Shown here piece after piece: positions 22,146 through 34,547 of a stretch of 64,000 nucleotides of DNA (positions are counted from its first letter, which is position 1; every line of letters begins with the position of its first letter). A program made the position numbers and the translations under genes. The DNA is from Macquaria australasica (Eukaryota > Chordata > Actinopteri > Centrarchiformes > Percichthyidae), in the NCBI GenBank assembly GCA_005408345.1, contig SEMN01000493.1, positions 2,501-66,500 of the forward strand. Reading direction: 5' to 3'. The notes beneath the pieces were generated by a model. It was not told the origin of the DNA. It did no database searches and saw nothing but the letters and a program-made list of their open reading frames with translations.

Positions 22146-24794
22146 CCTCCTGTTGTCATGTGAGGACTGACTCTACAGTTGGTCCATCACAGTGAGAGTT
22201 TATCTCCTAATGCAGCTTCAAACACAAGTGTTGTTGCTATGGTTAGCTGCAGGTGTGTGCTGGTGACAGGATCTTTGTTTGAAATGTTGTGTTATACAGT
22301 TTAATAGACACCTGCCAGCCAATCCGAAATTACTGTTTTCCAAGGTCATGGCACAATATAAACTATAAACAACAAACTTCTATAAAAAAAAAGTCCCAAA
22401 CCTCCATCCTTCCACCTATTTTGTACCCATACCCACGCTGGGCTCTGACCCCTCTGACAAACACTTCAGGCCAAAGGCCACAGGACACCAGCAACACCAG
22501 CTGCCACACATCACACAGCTCCTCCCTGACAAACACTCATTTAATACACATCAGCGTTCAGCAGAAGGTCAATAACTTTAAGTCCTCTGCCATCGAAGGC
22601 TCGCACAAATGTCAGATGGAAATGTCAATAAGCGTGTTGGGTGTATCACCGCGGCCACTCACACTGTTTTTTCTCACTCTTTCTTTTCTCTTTCTGAATG
22701 ACTTTGTCTGCTTTCTTATTCCACTCAGGTTCAGAGAAGCTTCTGGGCCCTTCAATCAATTTTGGATCTCTTTGTCGCATTGTGATTCCCGCTCACACTC
22801 CTCCTCTCTCTTCCTGTTTCTCCATCCGTGTGTTTCCTCCTTCTGCTGTCAATCCCTCTGTCGTCTTTGGTGTCGATCACTTCCTCTCTCTTCTCCTCTC
22901 CCCTTTCTGTTGCCGTCTGTCTTGGATCAATGCAGCTTTAGCCGCTGTCACCTTCCAGCTTAGGTCATGTTTGCTTCTCCCAGACTGCCCCCCCCTCCCT
23001 CTCTCTTTCTACCTCTGTGTCTCGGATCAATGCGGGGTTTAGCCATTGTCACATTGTAGCGCAGGTTGTGTTTTATTGAAGCTGTCAAGGTGCTGACCTT
23101 TCCATGTCCAGGGGAAAAAAGAGAGATGCCAGCAGGTATGATAGAGGGAGACAGGGATGACCAAGCCAAAGGGGCAGAGGGCCGGGGGGGTGGGGGTTTG
23201 GTTTGCTCCTTCGTTTTCTTTGTTTAGTCCTCACATCGCTCAGGTGTTTGTATTTGTTTGTTTGTTTCTGGAACACACAGAGTTTATCAGAACAGGAACA
23301 AGTCACATTCAGGATCAAGCTTTGTATAATCAGCAAATTGCATAATTAAAATCATAGTAAGCATTTACTGAATGTTGCAGGGTTTGGTATGAGCACAACA
23401 CCTCTGCTGCTTTCATAAAGACTTACCAGCTAATTTACCAGAGTAATTAAAAGTCTTTGGCCTCCACCTCCAGTTTAAAGTGAAGTGCAATTCATCAAAG
23501 CATTTTAGTGCATAAGAGCAGAGTGGAGGATCTGGCAAACTCCCTGAATCTCACTTTCTAAACATTTCTCCTGCGTCTCTTAAAACATCAACTGATTTAG
23601 ATTTCAGTCAAGACGTTTTTAATTTAGTAATTCCTACAACATCCCCTCATGGCAGCAGTTTAAGGTAAGGTGAGGTCAGATTAAGGTTTAGTAATGGGTT
23701 GGTTATGCTTGGTTAATGTTAGTGAACGATGGTGTTCAGGGTCAGAAGAAACCAACGTTGACGTTGGAAACAGGAAGTGAGCAGGAAGCCTCTGGTGTTA
23801 AAGTATGATGATGTTTTGTCGACCTCCTCTGATGTGTGATTCATTTAGATTTTCTTTTTCAAAGCAGATGCAAAGCAGTTCCAAGACAATTATCCATTAT
23901 TTAGGCAGAGTAAATGTAATATTTCACAAAGACCAACATGTCCAAGAGCAGTAAGGCCACACCCTGTCTGCCAGCCAGGAACAGCTTTGTTGCCAAAACA
24001 CCAGATTTAAAAACTCCGATACACTGAAATACAGAGAGATTTACCTGGAGGTGATCAGCTGAATCAGCACTGTGTGAACTCGTCTGGCAACGGCTTGAAT
24101 GTAACAGACTCAATACCAATAACACAATAACTAACTAACTATAGTTCACCATGATGTTTAAGCGGAGCAGCAGACTAACCCGTGGAGAGCTCCTCGTTGA
24201 GTTTTTATACTTCTTATCACTGATGACCTCCCGGCTCTGAGCTGAGAAAATTGGAGTTGTCAGTTTCTGCTGACACTGGAGCTTCAGAAAACTGGAGAGG
24301 ATACCCCCCTCTGTGGGCTCGCCATGTGGGCGTCCACAGTGACCACCACAGCCCCAGCTGTCCCAGGAACACCAGTGTGCTGTGCAAGCTCACTGGGGAT
24401 TTTCCAAACGCTCACTCCTCAGGCAACAGTGGACGTTTCAACTCTGATGCTGTTTCCATTTATTCGATTAGAGAGAGACAGAGAGGAGTGTCCTCACCCT
24501 GAGACAGACACCTCATGCTTCATGATGTGTTTTTGGACACGTCAGTACAAAAATTAAACAATATATAACTCAGCTGTAACTCCTCCTGTGGACACCTTTA
24601 AGTTGAGGCTGCTGTATAAACAGATACTGAAAGACAATACAGGAAAACACAGTTATAATGTTAAATATGTCTTCATAGGAGAAGTTACAACTACATTTTA
24701 ATGTTATAAACCATTTATTACATGTTTATACACATTATAAATGCTAATAGGGGGTTAAAGGAAAGTTTTACTCATGTTTAGCCTTTATTATGCA
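22146..24794. other. Intron sequence, no gene recognised
   Basis: Holds the longest open frame of the window (22289-22963, 224 codons), but it runs through CT-rich low-complexity DNA, giving Ser/Leu/Phe/Cys-rich protein without a known fold. A perfect 16-bp palindrome, CCAACGTTGACGTTGG, lies near 23752. Confidence 0.4.
22921..23075 (+). repeat. Diverged tandem duplication with ~100-bp period
   Basis: CTTGGATCAATGCAGCTTTAGCCGCTGTCAC-type sequence at 22921 recurs at 23021 as CTCGGATCAATGCGGGGTTT followed by AGCCATTGTCAC. Both end in AGGT(C/T)(A/G)TGTTT. A CT-rich segment separates them. Unit and function unknown. Confidence 0.7.
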
Positions 24795-25363
24795 TACAAG
24801 TTGAAGATGAATTGATTGGTCGATCGACAGAAAATGAATGGACAACTATTTTGATTTTGAAGTCATTTTTGAAGCATCCTCTGATCTGGTTCCAAATGTG
24901 AACATTTGCTGGTTTTCTTAAAGCTTTTTAGCAGCATTTTTGACATCTGTTACTCCGGGACACACCTCAACACAGGACACTCGCCGGTATTTTAAGCTGA
25001 CATGAAAATAATTCCTGTTCAGTAGATATGTGCTGTCAGTCTGCCTGGTGAAGACAGTTTGTCCTCTCTGCTGCTGAGAGCACAGCTGTCCTGACGACAG
25101 AGACGTCCAGTCTGTGTGGATTTAAAGGACTGAACGCTTCAGTAGCGCTCATGTGCCGGATTCCCAGTTAGTCTTCAATAAACTGAACATCTATGGCTTT
25201 TGGACATCTGGTTGGACATTTGAAGATCTCTCCTTGGAAACTGCAACAGACATTTTTCACTATTTTCTGACATTTTTTTGACCAAACAATGAATCCGTTA
25301 CTTGAGAAAATTATCAGCACATTAATCGATAATGAAAAATAATCCTTGGTTGCAGCCCTGAGG
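24795..25363 (-). repeat. Dispersed repeat family C, long copy in reverse
   Basis: It ends TTGGTTGCAGCCCTGAG with ATTAATCGATAATGAAAAAT just inside, the reverse of the family start. The other end carries GATTGGTCGATCGACAGAAA. Together they outline a ~570-bp element with inverted ends; the interior (24960-25200) is unrelated to the other copies. Confidence 0.65.
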
Positions 25364-27342
25364 CATCTTCATACACTGGTGCCTGTAAATGGTGGCATGA
25401 GAGTCGCTCATGACTGTTGGACCACTTTATATCAAACAATGTCACCTGGATGAATCAGGCTGAACAGGTCTAACGTTGGTACACAAGAATCTCACCTGGA
25501 CGCGTCTCTGGTGTCTGTGGAGAAAGTGATGCAGCATCACTTCATCTCTCTCTGACAACAGCTTTCAGATCACGGTGGAGTAATGTCCTCCTGCCTTTAC
25601 TGGCTTGTGTTTTTCTTTCTTACCTGTCAGGCTTGTCATTCGTCTCGCTGCCCACCTGGAACTACAACCTATTTAGAGGATTTCTGTTGTACGCAGGTGG
25701 CACATGTCCCTAATGTCACAGAGTGGGACAGACTAATGGACACTGGAGATAAGGAGGATTCGTCCTCCTCTTTAATGATTCAATCAAACTATTTTTATCT
25801 GCTGTCTTTTTTCTATTTTCTTTCTTCCCATTGCTGCATGTTTTCTCTCTGTCAGAGTGAGAGACGGGACAATGGCAATGCCTCCGGGAACTGCCATCAA
25901 CCTGCACTCACTGTCCATCACTGTTCATCATTGCCATGTTGCGTGTGTGTGTGTGTGTGTGTCAAAATGTCAGCACAATAATATGAAGCCCAGAACACGG
26001 GTCATCTGTGTGACTGGAGCAGCATGTGTGTGTTTGTCAGTTCCTGAGCAGATCTGACGAGCAGCTGTCTCTGCGGCAGCCTGAGGAGGTGGACGCGGCT
26101 GGCCCGACGCCATTTTATACATTCCTTCTGAAAGCACGGCCAGTTCTTAAGGCCACCCGGGTACCCGCTGTGTCGCCACATGTATGAGGGGCTGCTCTTC
26201 TTCAGTAGCCTTATCGGGACCCGGAGTGTGACATGTGGCAGGATGTGGTCCGGCCTACAGGAGGAAACATCAACATGGTGAATAGAGCTGTAGCATCAGC
26301 TCCTCAAATCTGCTGCACGGGTTGCTGAGGAGGTCTGAGCTCTCCTGATCACAGCTTAGAGGTGGGGTTTTCAAAGTCTGACACTGTGGGCTCACCTTGG
26401 GACAAAATTGAGCAAACTATGCCCAAATGAGCTGTTAGCATCTCCTGTCTGCAGTGTACCCATGGATGTACAGACAACAAGTGGAAGTCACACTGAATCT
26501 AAAAATATGTGTATCATGTCAGTGTGTTCACATTTGACTGAGTTCTGACTCTGAGAAGTAGGAGTGGGATTTTTAAGCAAATAGCAGCTGAAGTACCTCA
26601 GTCACCTGCCTGAGCTGTGTGTCACTGCTGCACCTCTGACTGCTGACCGTGTTGGCGAGCGGTCAAATCAGCAGCCAAACTACGATAACTAGCTTCCAGT
26701 TGTGTTTAGAACACCTGCATGAACCTGACCTTTCACCTCACCGCTGAGACGATAAATGTAAGAATCATTTTCCCCTGTTACGTTTCTATTTTGGAAGATG
26801 TAGGAGGTGGAGGCGCGGGTGAGAAGTCTTTCCCTTGACCAGCATAAACCATCTACACCATCCACCTACTGAGACCTGGACAGCTGACAGGAAGTCAGTG
26901 GAGCAGTAACAGGAAAAGATGGGACTCACTGTGGCTCTAAAGGGGTGCTACCCTTTTCTGTTCAGCTCCAGAGGTTATTTTAGCCTCTGAAAGCGTGGAC
27001 ACCTGAGGAGAGATTTTCTTTTCAGAGGATCTGTGGAGGTGAGGAAGTGACTGAAGAGTGTCCGAGCTTGTCATGTCAAAGACGAGGAAGAGAGGAAATA
27101 TACACTATACAGCCTGCAATAGGTAGGAGCGCATGCTGGATCACGAGCAATGACAGAATCCCATGAAGAGTCTGTCTGTCGCCCAGTTGGCTTCATCATT
27201 TCAATAAATTAGTCTGAAGCATTTAACAGATTTGTTTTTGGTTTCTGTGACTTGAGCAGTATTCGGTTATATTTCTGCTCTTTTTGAATGTTGCTGCTTG
27301 TTCATTGATGGATCGTCACGCTGCTGTCAGTGTCGGTGTCGT
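25364..27342. other. Unique intron sequence, no gene recognised
   Basis: Short frames only. A segment near 26430-26500 resembles 38695-38760 (CTCCTGTCTGCAGTG and CATGGATGTACAGAC), so a further low-copy repeat is present at both places. Confidence 0.4.
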
Positions 27343-27799
27343 AGCTCTGTTCTGAAGCCTGAAACCAGTTTACACCGATGCGACTGGGCAAGACGGTGTA
27401 TTGTTTCCATAGCAACGACTCTCTGTACTTCCTGTTCTATCTGCCGGCTTTTCAGGCTTTTTTTTGTAGCTGGATATAATTTCTAGCGTCTTAAAATCTG
27501 AATGAGAATAGTGATCGTGAGTTACTTACTGCAGTTGCATTTCTAGTATTCTAGTATAAAAAACGAGCGGGTTGAGATGACCAGCTGACTGCGCTACGAG
27601 CTGATTGGCTGTTGAAACAGGTGACGTGCCTTACGTTCTAAAACCAGCCGCTGGCGAACTGACAAGCTGAGTCACAGGCGACGCCATCAGCCGGCTCGAT
27701 TTGAGCTGAGACGGGCCACTTCACAATGCTGCTACTTCCCCCTGTGACGCTCTAAAACGGTTTCATCTCGTCGAGACTCTTTGGTCTGAACTGGCCTTT
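27343..27799 (+). mobile_element. TIR DNA element (family E), copy 1, left end truncated
   Basis: About 430 bp match copy 2 at 42,615-43,090 with roughly nine substitutions by hand count. There is also one 18-bp block (near 27690-27707) present here and absent from copy 2. The right end, TCTTTGGTCTGAACTGGCC, is the reverse complement of the left end of copy 2, which identifies terminal inverted repeats. The matching left terminus is missing here. There is no coding potential. Superfamily is unassigned because no clear target duplication is preserved. Confidence 0.85.
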
Positions 27800-27975
27800 A
27801 GAGTCGACCTCAGTTTGGACCGGGTCATTGAAGATCTAATGATCCTTGGGTCTGTTCGGGTCGGGTCTACATTTATTAATGCACATCGGTTTCTTTCTTT
27901 CTTTCTTGGATGATGGCCTCAGAAAGTGTCTGTCCTTCTAGTAACTGTGATGAACCTGCACAACATGTACATTCC

Positions 27976-27979
<4 letters not shown>

Positions 27980-28024
<45 letters not shown>
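27980..28024. repeat. (GT)n microsatellite with CGCGC end
   Basis: About 40 bp of GT ending in GCGCGCGC, an alternating purine-pyrimidine stretch capable of Z-DNA. Confidence 0.9.
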
Positions 28025-28120
28025 CAGCAGCAGGTTGAAGGTGTTTCTGGTTCCCTAATGTTTTACTGTGTTTTCATGCTGTAGGCCTCCACCCCAGATT
28101 CAGCAAAAAACTACCCCACA

Positions 28121-28142
28121 CTGTGTGTGTGTGTGTGTGTGT
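28121..28142. repeat. (GT)n microsatellite
   Basis: Short GT run, 100 bp after the previous one. Confidence 0.85.
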
Positions 28143-31100
28143 TTGCATGCTTTCCTCTGTGCTTTGGTTTGTTCACTCAATAACTTGTTTATGTGCTTTT
28201 GTATGTGTGTGTTTGACAGAAGGTGTGTTTTTATGACTCTGTGTGTGTGTGTGGGGCATGATGCAGCGTCTCTCCCTGCAGGCCAGATGAGGTGGCCTGT
28301 GTGACATCTTGAGTCAGAAGCCATAAAAGCTTAAACACATTTCAAGGACACAGTTTGGTGACGACCTGCAGCATTCAGCCTCACTTTGACGGCAACCCGA
28401 AACCCAATCAGTTCACTTTGCTGTCCCTCGTCAATGTCAGGCCTCACAGCACATGTAGACCGTTTGAAGCATTACAGTATAGTGGTAACTGTTCGTCACC
28501 TCATTTTAGTGACCTGTTCTGGCTTTTTCTCCCCACCTGGTTTTTCTTTTCTTTGCAAAAAGACGTTTCAGGTTTATTAAAGTGCCCTTCACTAATGACT
28601 CATTTTTGATGTCATAAAGCGACATCATTACACTTACCTGTCGTCTCTGTAGTGCAGGATTACATTTAACAAGCTGCTTTACTAAACAAGCTCACAAAAT
28701 ACTTCGTAAGGTAAAATAGGGAACAGGGAAAATAAAAAAAACAAGAAACAGAAAGATGGTCAGAGCTATGTATTCGTGTGTGTGTGTGTACTTGTATTCA
28801 TTACGCAATGAGGACCATTACGTCATGGGGACCTTTGACTGGATGAGGACCAAAAATCACTTTTATGGTTTTAGGTTGATTTTCTGTCCTCTGACTATCT
28901 GGATGTTATAATCCAGAGGAGAGAAGTTGGTTAAAATATTGATACGCTCATCTGAGTCACCTTCAGGTCTTACCATTGACTCACAGCAAGCTTCTTGAGC
29001 AGTGACGAGCGGTGCTGAGAGTACTTGTTTTGCCCTGGGTTTCACCTCTCAGACTACACACAGGCTGCCTTACTGAGGCTGAGAGGAAGAGTGAAGACTC
29101 TCGGCTGAAACATGTACCTCACCGTCTCTGCAGGTTTGTAGGGTAAAACAAAATAAATCACGTGATATATATATTTATGACAGTTAATATCCTCCTTACA
29201 TCGGAGACAGTAGAGCGCAGTTCTCTTTGTAGTCAAGATACAAATCCAACACTGTCTACCATTAAGTTTTTCTATCAAGGAAACTAAACATAATTTAAAT
29301 AGATGTAGCAGTAGTAATAGAGTAATAGCTTATATAAAGCTACAAACTGGTTTTGTAGCTTTGGGCCCGAACACATCTTTTTCAGCCATGTACACATGTC
29401 TGTATGATTGTTTGTGTGTATGACTGCAGGAGTTTGTAGGCTGTCCCTGACAGAAGTACCGGAGTTTGGATTTAAATACAGAGTCTGAGTCCTTAACAGA
29501 GGCCTCACGTTTCCACCAGCAGGAGTATGGCTGGTAAAACAGAAACCTCGGCTCTGGCAGATCTCGTTTTACCAATGAATATCTGGATTTGTTGAATGGG
29601 ATCAGATTGGTTTAAACTGATTAGATAGATTTTATGTCCCCCTGCACCCAAAATCTGTTTCTGCCTGCTGCAGGAGGATCAGCGCAGTTTAAAGTAAATG
29701 AGGTCCTGTTTGATGTTGACAGCTCAGGAAAGGCCTCTGGTAAAAGAAACTGAAGAAAAATAGGGAGAGAGTGCAAATAAGCTGCTGATTATGTGCAAGA
29801 GTCCCTTTTTAAGAAAGTAAAATAAAGTGTTTGTGCTGCAAAAAGTATTTTTAAAATCCAATTTCCCTCGACATCTTTGAGTTATTCCTTTTCTTTTTTC
29901 GTTAAATAGAAACTAAAATAATGAGCCATGTGTGAAACACTGTGGATTGACAAGAATTTCTGAGTGTTTAACCTTCTGCACAGACAGAGCAACACTCCTC
30001 TGCAGACACCAAACTTTTAACCCACATCATGTGAGTGTGAGTTAGTGAGAGTGCGTCTCTACTCCCAACAGATCAAAGGGTAATTGGAAGAAATACCTGC
30101 TGGGGGGATTTGCAACTTTAAGAGTTTCTCAGAGATTTACCTGAGGGATGGAATTTAATTTTTGCTGGTCATTAGTGAAGACCTTGATGGACAGAGATCA
30201 AATAACCCCTGACCTCTTACAGATTTTCTGTAATTACCATGAACACCTTTTACTCTTTGTTTGCTGGAAAATGAGTTTGACACAGCAGAGAAAATCCGCC
30301 CTCACCTCCCACATTTATAACTTATTACATAGATTAGCGCCGGCTCTGACAAAGTTACTTTTTACCTTAACCAAACTCAATTTCCAGTTAAATCATTTAA
30401 GCTGCAGCTCCATATTTTAAAGACGCATCTTTTATTAGCTGCCTTAAAATGAAGTTTTTCTCTCAAATTTACTCTCTTCTTTATTTAAAAAACCTTTTCA
30501 GGTTTCAGTCAGTTGGAAATATTTCAGTTTAGCTTGATAATGCCAATATAGAGCTAGGATATAAACCACTGAGGGCATATGTGATGTAGTGGTCATTAAT
30601 TCATCCTATCATTAATTGATTCATTTACTCATTAGTCTCCATACCTTCACTTTTCACATCAACCTGCAGCGATGGTGGAGACTTTGAGGTTCATAGTGTT
30701 AGAATTTCTATCCTTCAACTGTTGTTGTGTCACTAAATTAAGTCCTGATGTTTTTAAAGTAAGAAAGTAACCTTTTTAATTTCGTATGTGTTCGATTTAT
30801 AGAAAAAGTGACTATCTGAACATTTTCTCCGATGTTTTCGGAGGTGTGAGAACCTGCAGCGTCCCTGGTGATTTACAGGTGGTGCACCTCTGATGTCTCA
30901 ATGTAGTTTTAAACAGAAGATAGAAAGACTTCCAGAAGATGAACTTTGGTGTCAGAGATGAAATCTAATATTTGTTGCTGCCACATTAGTTTGTCTGAAG
31001 GTAAAGTGAAACCTTGTGTATTTATTGAACAATTTAACATTGGACAGCAGTGCTGCCTCTCCTCATACGAACTCATCTCACTTCAATACAAATTAATACA

Positions 31101-31290
31101 TCTATGAACAGAACAGAGGCAGTGTGGTGTGTATAAAATGGTATTTTAAATATGATTTATGAATATGATAACTGTTGACTGCATCTCACTGTACATATGG
31201 TTAAAAGCTCAAAAAAAGCTCCTTTTTGTTTGCCTGTTCATGAACCTTTGAGTGGAGATTATTTCGTCACAGATCAGGTGTACAGGTGTG

Positions 31291-31310
31291 TTGGGAGTTT
31301 GAACTCCCAA
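31291..31310. repeat. Short perfect inverted repeat
   Basis: TTGGGAGTT, a 2-nt spacer, then AACTCCCAA: a 9-bp perfect stem. It lies 780 bp upstream of the grm7 exon acceptor, with no known function. Confidence 0.8.
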
Positions 31311-32063
31311 TGACGAGAGTCAGAACTTGGTTTACTATATTGAGAAAGGCCGAAGCTCTTGGGTGGCTGGAGCCTTTTCCTAGCATGCAACAGGTGGGGA
31401 AATACGCTGAACTGTTTACTAGTACGTCACTAAATGTTTTTTCCTGTGTCCCAGGTGTTTATATAAGTTAGAAGCACATGGGTGTGCCTCTATAGTCTTT
31501 CTGGGTCGACTCTCTCAATGTGTTAAACTCTAGAAGCTCTAAAAGTGGTTAAGTTTAGGAACAGGTGCATAGTATAGCTGATTGATTTAGTTATGTATGA
31601 GCAGTTTTAGGAGGCGGGTTGTGCTGCACTCTAAAAGGTCTCATGGGGATCTATCAGAGGTTTTTAACTAATTCAGTAGTTCTCAACCTTGTTTGTGAAC
31701 TCACTGCATGGACAGGCAGACTGAATACTTCAGCTGAATAATGTTTAAGATCTTTTTTTTCTCCTGTAGCATCATTTTGTGTTTCTCTCACAACCCTCTG
31801 AAATACAACTTGTCTAAAACAGTTTCTTTAGAACATGAAGCAAACTCAAATATATTTCAATGTTTTTTTGTTTTTTTTCCCTTCTTTCTGTGGTCAACAT
31901 TGTGACAGGATGGTGCCTGGTATAAATGTTTGCTTCTCCCTGGCTTCTTCACTCATCCAGGGGAGGTTTACTGAGCAACAACACCTGAACACACGGTTCT
32001 ACAGTCCTCTTTCCAAATCCTCCGCAGGATCAGTTGATCATGCTTAAACCATCCGAACTCCTC

Positions 32064-32091
32064 ACCCTCTTTCTTCATTCTCTCCCTCCAG
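32064..32091 (+). promoter_or_regulatory. grm7: 3' splice site (polypyrimidine tract and AG) of the grm7 exon
   Basis: A nearly uninterrupted run of C and T leads into CCAG at 32088-32091, immediately before the first codon of the conserved reading frame. The acceptor is in phase 0, as expected where the mGluR ligand-binding domain continues with Ile-Pro-Gln. Confidence 0.9.
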
Positions 32092-32308
32092 ATCCCTCAG
32101 ATCAGCTATGCATCCACCGCCCCGGAGCTAAGTGATGACCGGCGGTACGACTTCTTCTCTCGGGTGGTCCCTCCGGACAGTTTCCAGGCCCAGGCGATGG
32201 TGGATATCGTCAAGGCCATGGGCTGGAACTATGTCTCCACTGTGGCCTCAGAGGGCAGCTATGGGGAGAAGGGGGTGGACGCCTTCATGCAGCTCTCCAG
32301 GGAAGCAG
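32092..32308 (+). CDS. grm7: Internal exon of metabotropic glutamate receptor 7 (amino-terminal ligand-binding domain)
   Basis: This exon encodes part of the extracellular Venus-flytrap domain of a class C GPCR that senses glutamate at presynaptic membranes. It reads in frame from its first base (Ile-Pro-Gln-Ile-Ser) and ends after 72 codons plus the first base of a Gly codon. Motifs seen: SYASTAPELSDDRRYDFFSR at the start, VVPPDSFQAQAMVDIVKA in the middle, and EGSYGEKG near the end. The Thr in YAST (codon 9, 32116-32118) and the Tyr in EGSYG (codon 57, 32260-32262) are 48 residues apart, the same spacing as the known glutamate-contacting Thr and Tyr of mGluR1 and mGluR4. DDRRYDFF, PPDSF and GEKG match mGluR7 as I recall it better than mGluR4, 6 or 8. 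From memory it differs from mammalian mGluR7 at about seven positions, mostly near the 3' end (for example KAM for KAL and DAF for ESF). It is probably exon 2, because the preceding residues are normally encoded by the large first coding exon, which is absent here. Its length is not a multiple of three, so skipping it would shift the frame. A teleost-specific grm7 duplicate is possible. Confidence 0.93.
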
Positions 32309-32314
32309 GTAAGA
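32309..32314 (+). promoter_or_regulatory. grm7: 5' splice site (GTAAGA) of the grm7 exon
   Basis: The exon ends GAAGCAG and is followed by GTAAGA, a close match to the U1 donor consensus. The split falls after the first base of a Gly codon (phase 1). Past this point the open frame is no longer mGluR-like. Confidence 0.9.
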
Positions 32315-34134
32315 CTGGAGGCTGTGGGTGCAACATGGTCCAACAACAAGTCTGTGTTGTAACTTTACCAGGTGACAGTTCACCTTAAACCCTCATCACC
32401 AAATGGTTTCTTACACGTCCACATGATGGCAACATGGGTAACCAGTTCAGACTTTATATAAGGGACTGTCACACCTGAACAGTTTGGTTTAGATCAAACA
32501 GCCTCTGGTGCGTCTGCATGTTTAGTTCGGTTTGTTTCAGCAAGTGTGAAAGCTGTCAATCACAACTCTGGTGTGGACTAAACCAGTGGTTCCCAAACAT
32601 TTTTATGCGACTTATCAGATGGGCCTGGGTAGCCCTTTATCATAGCCCTTTGATAGAAGGGATGGCTATATGGTGTTGTTCAATGGTATTTTTTAGTAGT
32701 TTTGGCCAAGTTTGCATTTGTCCTGCTGCCATTTGGAGTAACAGAAACTGGCTGTTTGAACCATTTACAGCATCTTGAGCTGTTTGTTGTCTTTATTCCA
32801 GCTTGTCTTTCTGCATTCTGAATCCACTTCCAGCTGACTCAGGTTGGATGGAAACTGAGGCCTGTCTTGTGCAGTCAGACTACCATCGTATCAATAACTA
32901 CAAAGATCAGCAGCACACACATTTGTACATCTTACTTGTGTGTTGATTTTTCTCCTATACACAAATATGTGGATATATATTATCAAATCATCATTTCTAT
33001 TTTTTAAAATTAGCTGAGCTTCACAGCTTTCACACAAGTACTCCTTGGGTACTAAAACAACCAGGCTGAGCCCGCCTGAAAAGGAGGGTCTGAGACTCTT
33101 TGCGGTCTGGCTCTGGTGCGGTTTGTGGTCTCTGTTTGTGGTCTGAACCACAGGGCTGTGTGAGAGTAGTGAGCTACCATTAAATCCATCTGCTGCTTGT
33201 GAACTGTTAAGACGGTGATTTCCCAATCTGTGTAAGTGACATATAGCCTGTATTTATACATTTGGTAACCATGGTAACATGTATAAGCTCTTTCACATGT
33301 TTCTTAATGTAAAAGTCAAAAATCAGCACACTTCTGAGCATCAAACAGATCAGATATAAACTGTTGAGTCACCGGAGCCTGAAAGGGATTAATTAGAGTA
33401 GACGGTGATGTTGATTGCTCTCTGAATAATCTCGGTGACATTTAGAGTGATCTGATGACTCTTCACAACTCACCAGTTAGGATGTGTCCTGACATTTAAG
33501 TGCTGGAGTTTTTAGAGGATTATTAAAGGACACGGCGCTGCCAGGGTGCCCTGCAATCTTTTAACTGTGCCAACACCAAACAGTTGCCCAATGTTTCCAC
33601 ATGAATACGGCCGTGATCATTGATCTGTGGTGGTTTTTGAACAATGATTTGATTTGAAATGAATTGCACAGCAGTCAGTTTCACCCCAGGAGGTTTTCAC
33701 ACAATTTATCCAGCAACAGGTTCTGTTTGAAAGGATTTTCAGGAAAAACTTTGGGCCTTAACCACCGGCTGTGTTCTCGTTTTTTAAAGATAATGAGCAG
33801 ATAAATCAATGACGAGTCTCTCACATGTAAGAATTAATTGTGAGAGCACACAAGAACAAGAACAGCATTACAAAACAGCCACTGATGCAAATATGAAGAA
33901 GAAAAAGTTTGCACGCTGTTTTCAGGATCATCGCAGAATTCATTCATTTTGTTTTATCAGTTTGGTCACAAAGTGAGGAGAAAGTAGTGGTTTAATTTAG
34001 GCGCCATTGTTTTATTGTTTAATTTAAAGCTACTTGGCAATAAACACGATTCTGATTCTAATTAATCTGAAAAGTAATGTAATTTAAAATATTTGCCTCT
34101 GAGATGTGGTGGAGTAGAAGCAGGAAGTAGCAGA
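32315..34134. other. Unique intron sequence downstream of the exon
   Basis: No continuation of mGluR coding and no alternative cassette exon visible. Frames at 32518-32778 and 32891-33261 have no recognisable product. Confidence 0.45.
34022..34062 (+). repeat. Short LINE-like 3' tail fragment
   Basis: AAAGCTACTTGGCAATAAAC is followed by ACGATTCTGATTCT, the same ending as at 48.3 kb. Confidence 0.5.
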
Positions 34135-34195
34135 AAATGGAAATACTCAAGTAAAGTACGAGTACCTCAAATCTGTATGTAGTACTTGATACCAG
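34135..34195 (-). repeat. Dispersed repeat family B, short fragment
   Basis: AATACTCAAGTAAAGTACGA followed by GTACCTCAAAT is the reverse complement of the early part of family B (compare 3110-3140 and 35195-35230). Confidence 0.6.
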
Positions 34196-34338
34196 AGAAG
34201 AGGACTGCGTTATCAAGAGCGCCTGGTCTTTGTGCAGATGTTGTAATTGCTCCTAAATCCTCTTATTTCTGATGTTATCAATCCAAGAGTACGCCTTCTT
34301 AGTTTGACTATTCAGCTGATTAATATCTGATAATACAG

Positions 34339-34341
<3 letters not shown>

Positions 34342-34407
<66 letters not shown>
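34342..34407. repeat. Compound (GT)n(GA)n microsatellite
   Basis: About 43 bp of GT followed by about 22 bp of GA. An opposite-sense (CA)n array lies at 34514-34545. Confidence 0.93.
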
Positions 34408-34511
34408 ATGTGCTCAGGTCTTTCTAGGTTATCTGCAGATTTGAGAGTAATCCACCACATATTGATTGCAGGAGGTTCCTTCTATCAGTCGACAGACACA
34501 CATCCACATCT

Positions 34512-34513
<2 letters not shown>

Positions 34514-34545
<32 letters not shown>
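34514..34545. repeat. (CA)n microsatellite
   Basis: AC run complementary to the (GT)n at 34342-34384, so the two could pair. Confidence 0.93.

Positions 34546-34547
<2 letters not shown>

Larger units (their letters stand above)
27800..32063. other. Unique intron sequence upstream of the exon, no gene recognised
   Basis: CA/GT tracts, AT-rich unique DNA and weak repeat traces (for example 31360-31420, with GCTGGAGCCTTTTCCTAGCA). No other mGluR-like frame in this interval. Confidence 0.45.

Noticed and set aside
22289..22963. Longest open frame (224 codons, plus strand)
   Set aside because: It crosses CT-rich low-complexity DNA, its product is Ser/Leu/Phe/Cys-rich without a domain, a second frame overlaps it, and it has no promoter or splice context.
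31291..31310. Rho-independent-like terminator or operator
   Set aside because: A short palindrome in a eukaryotic intron; bacterial-type terminators do not apply.
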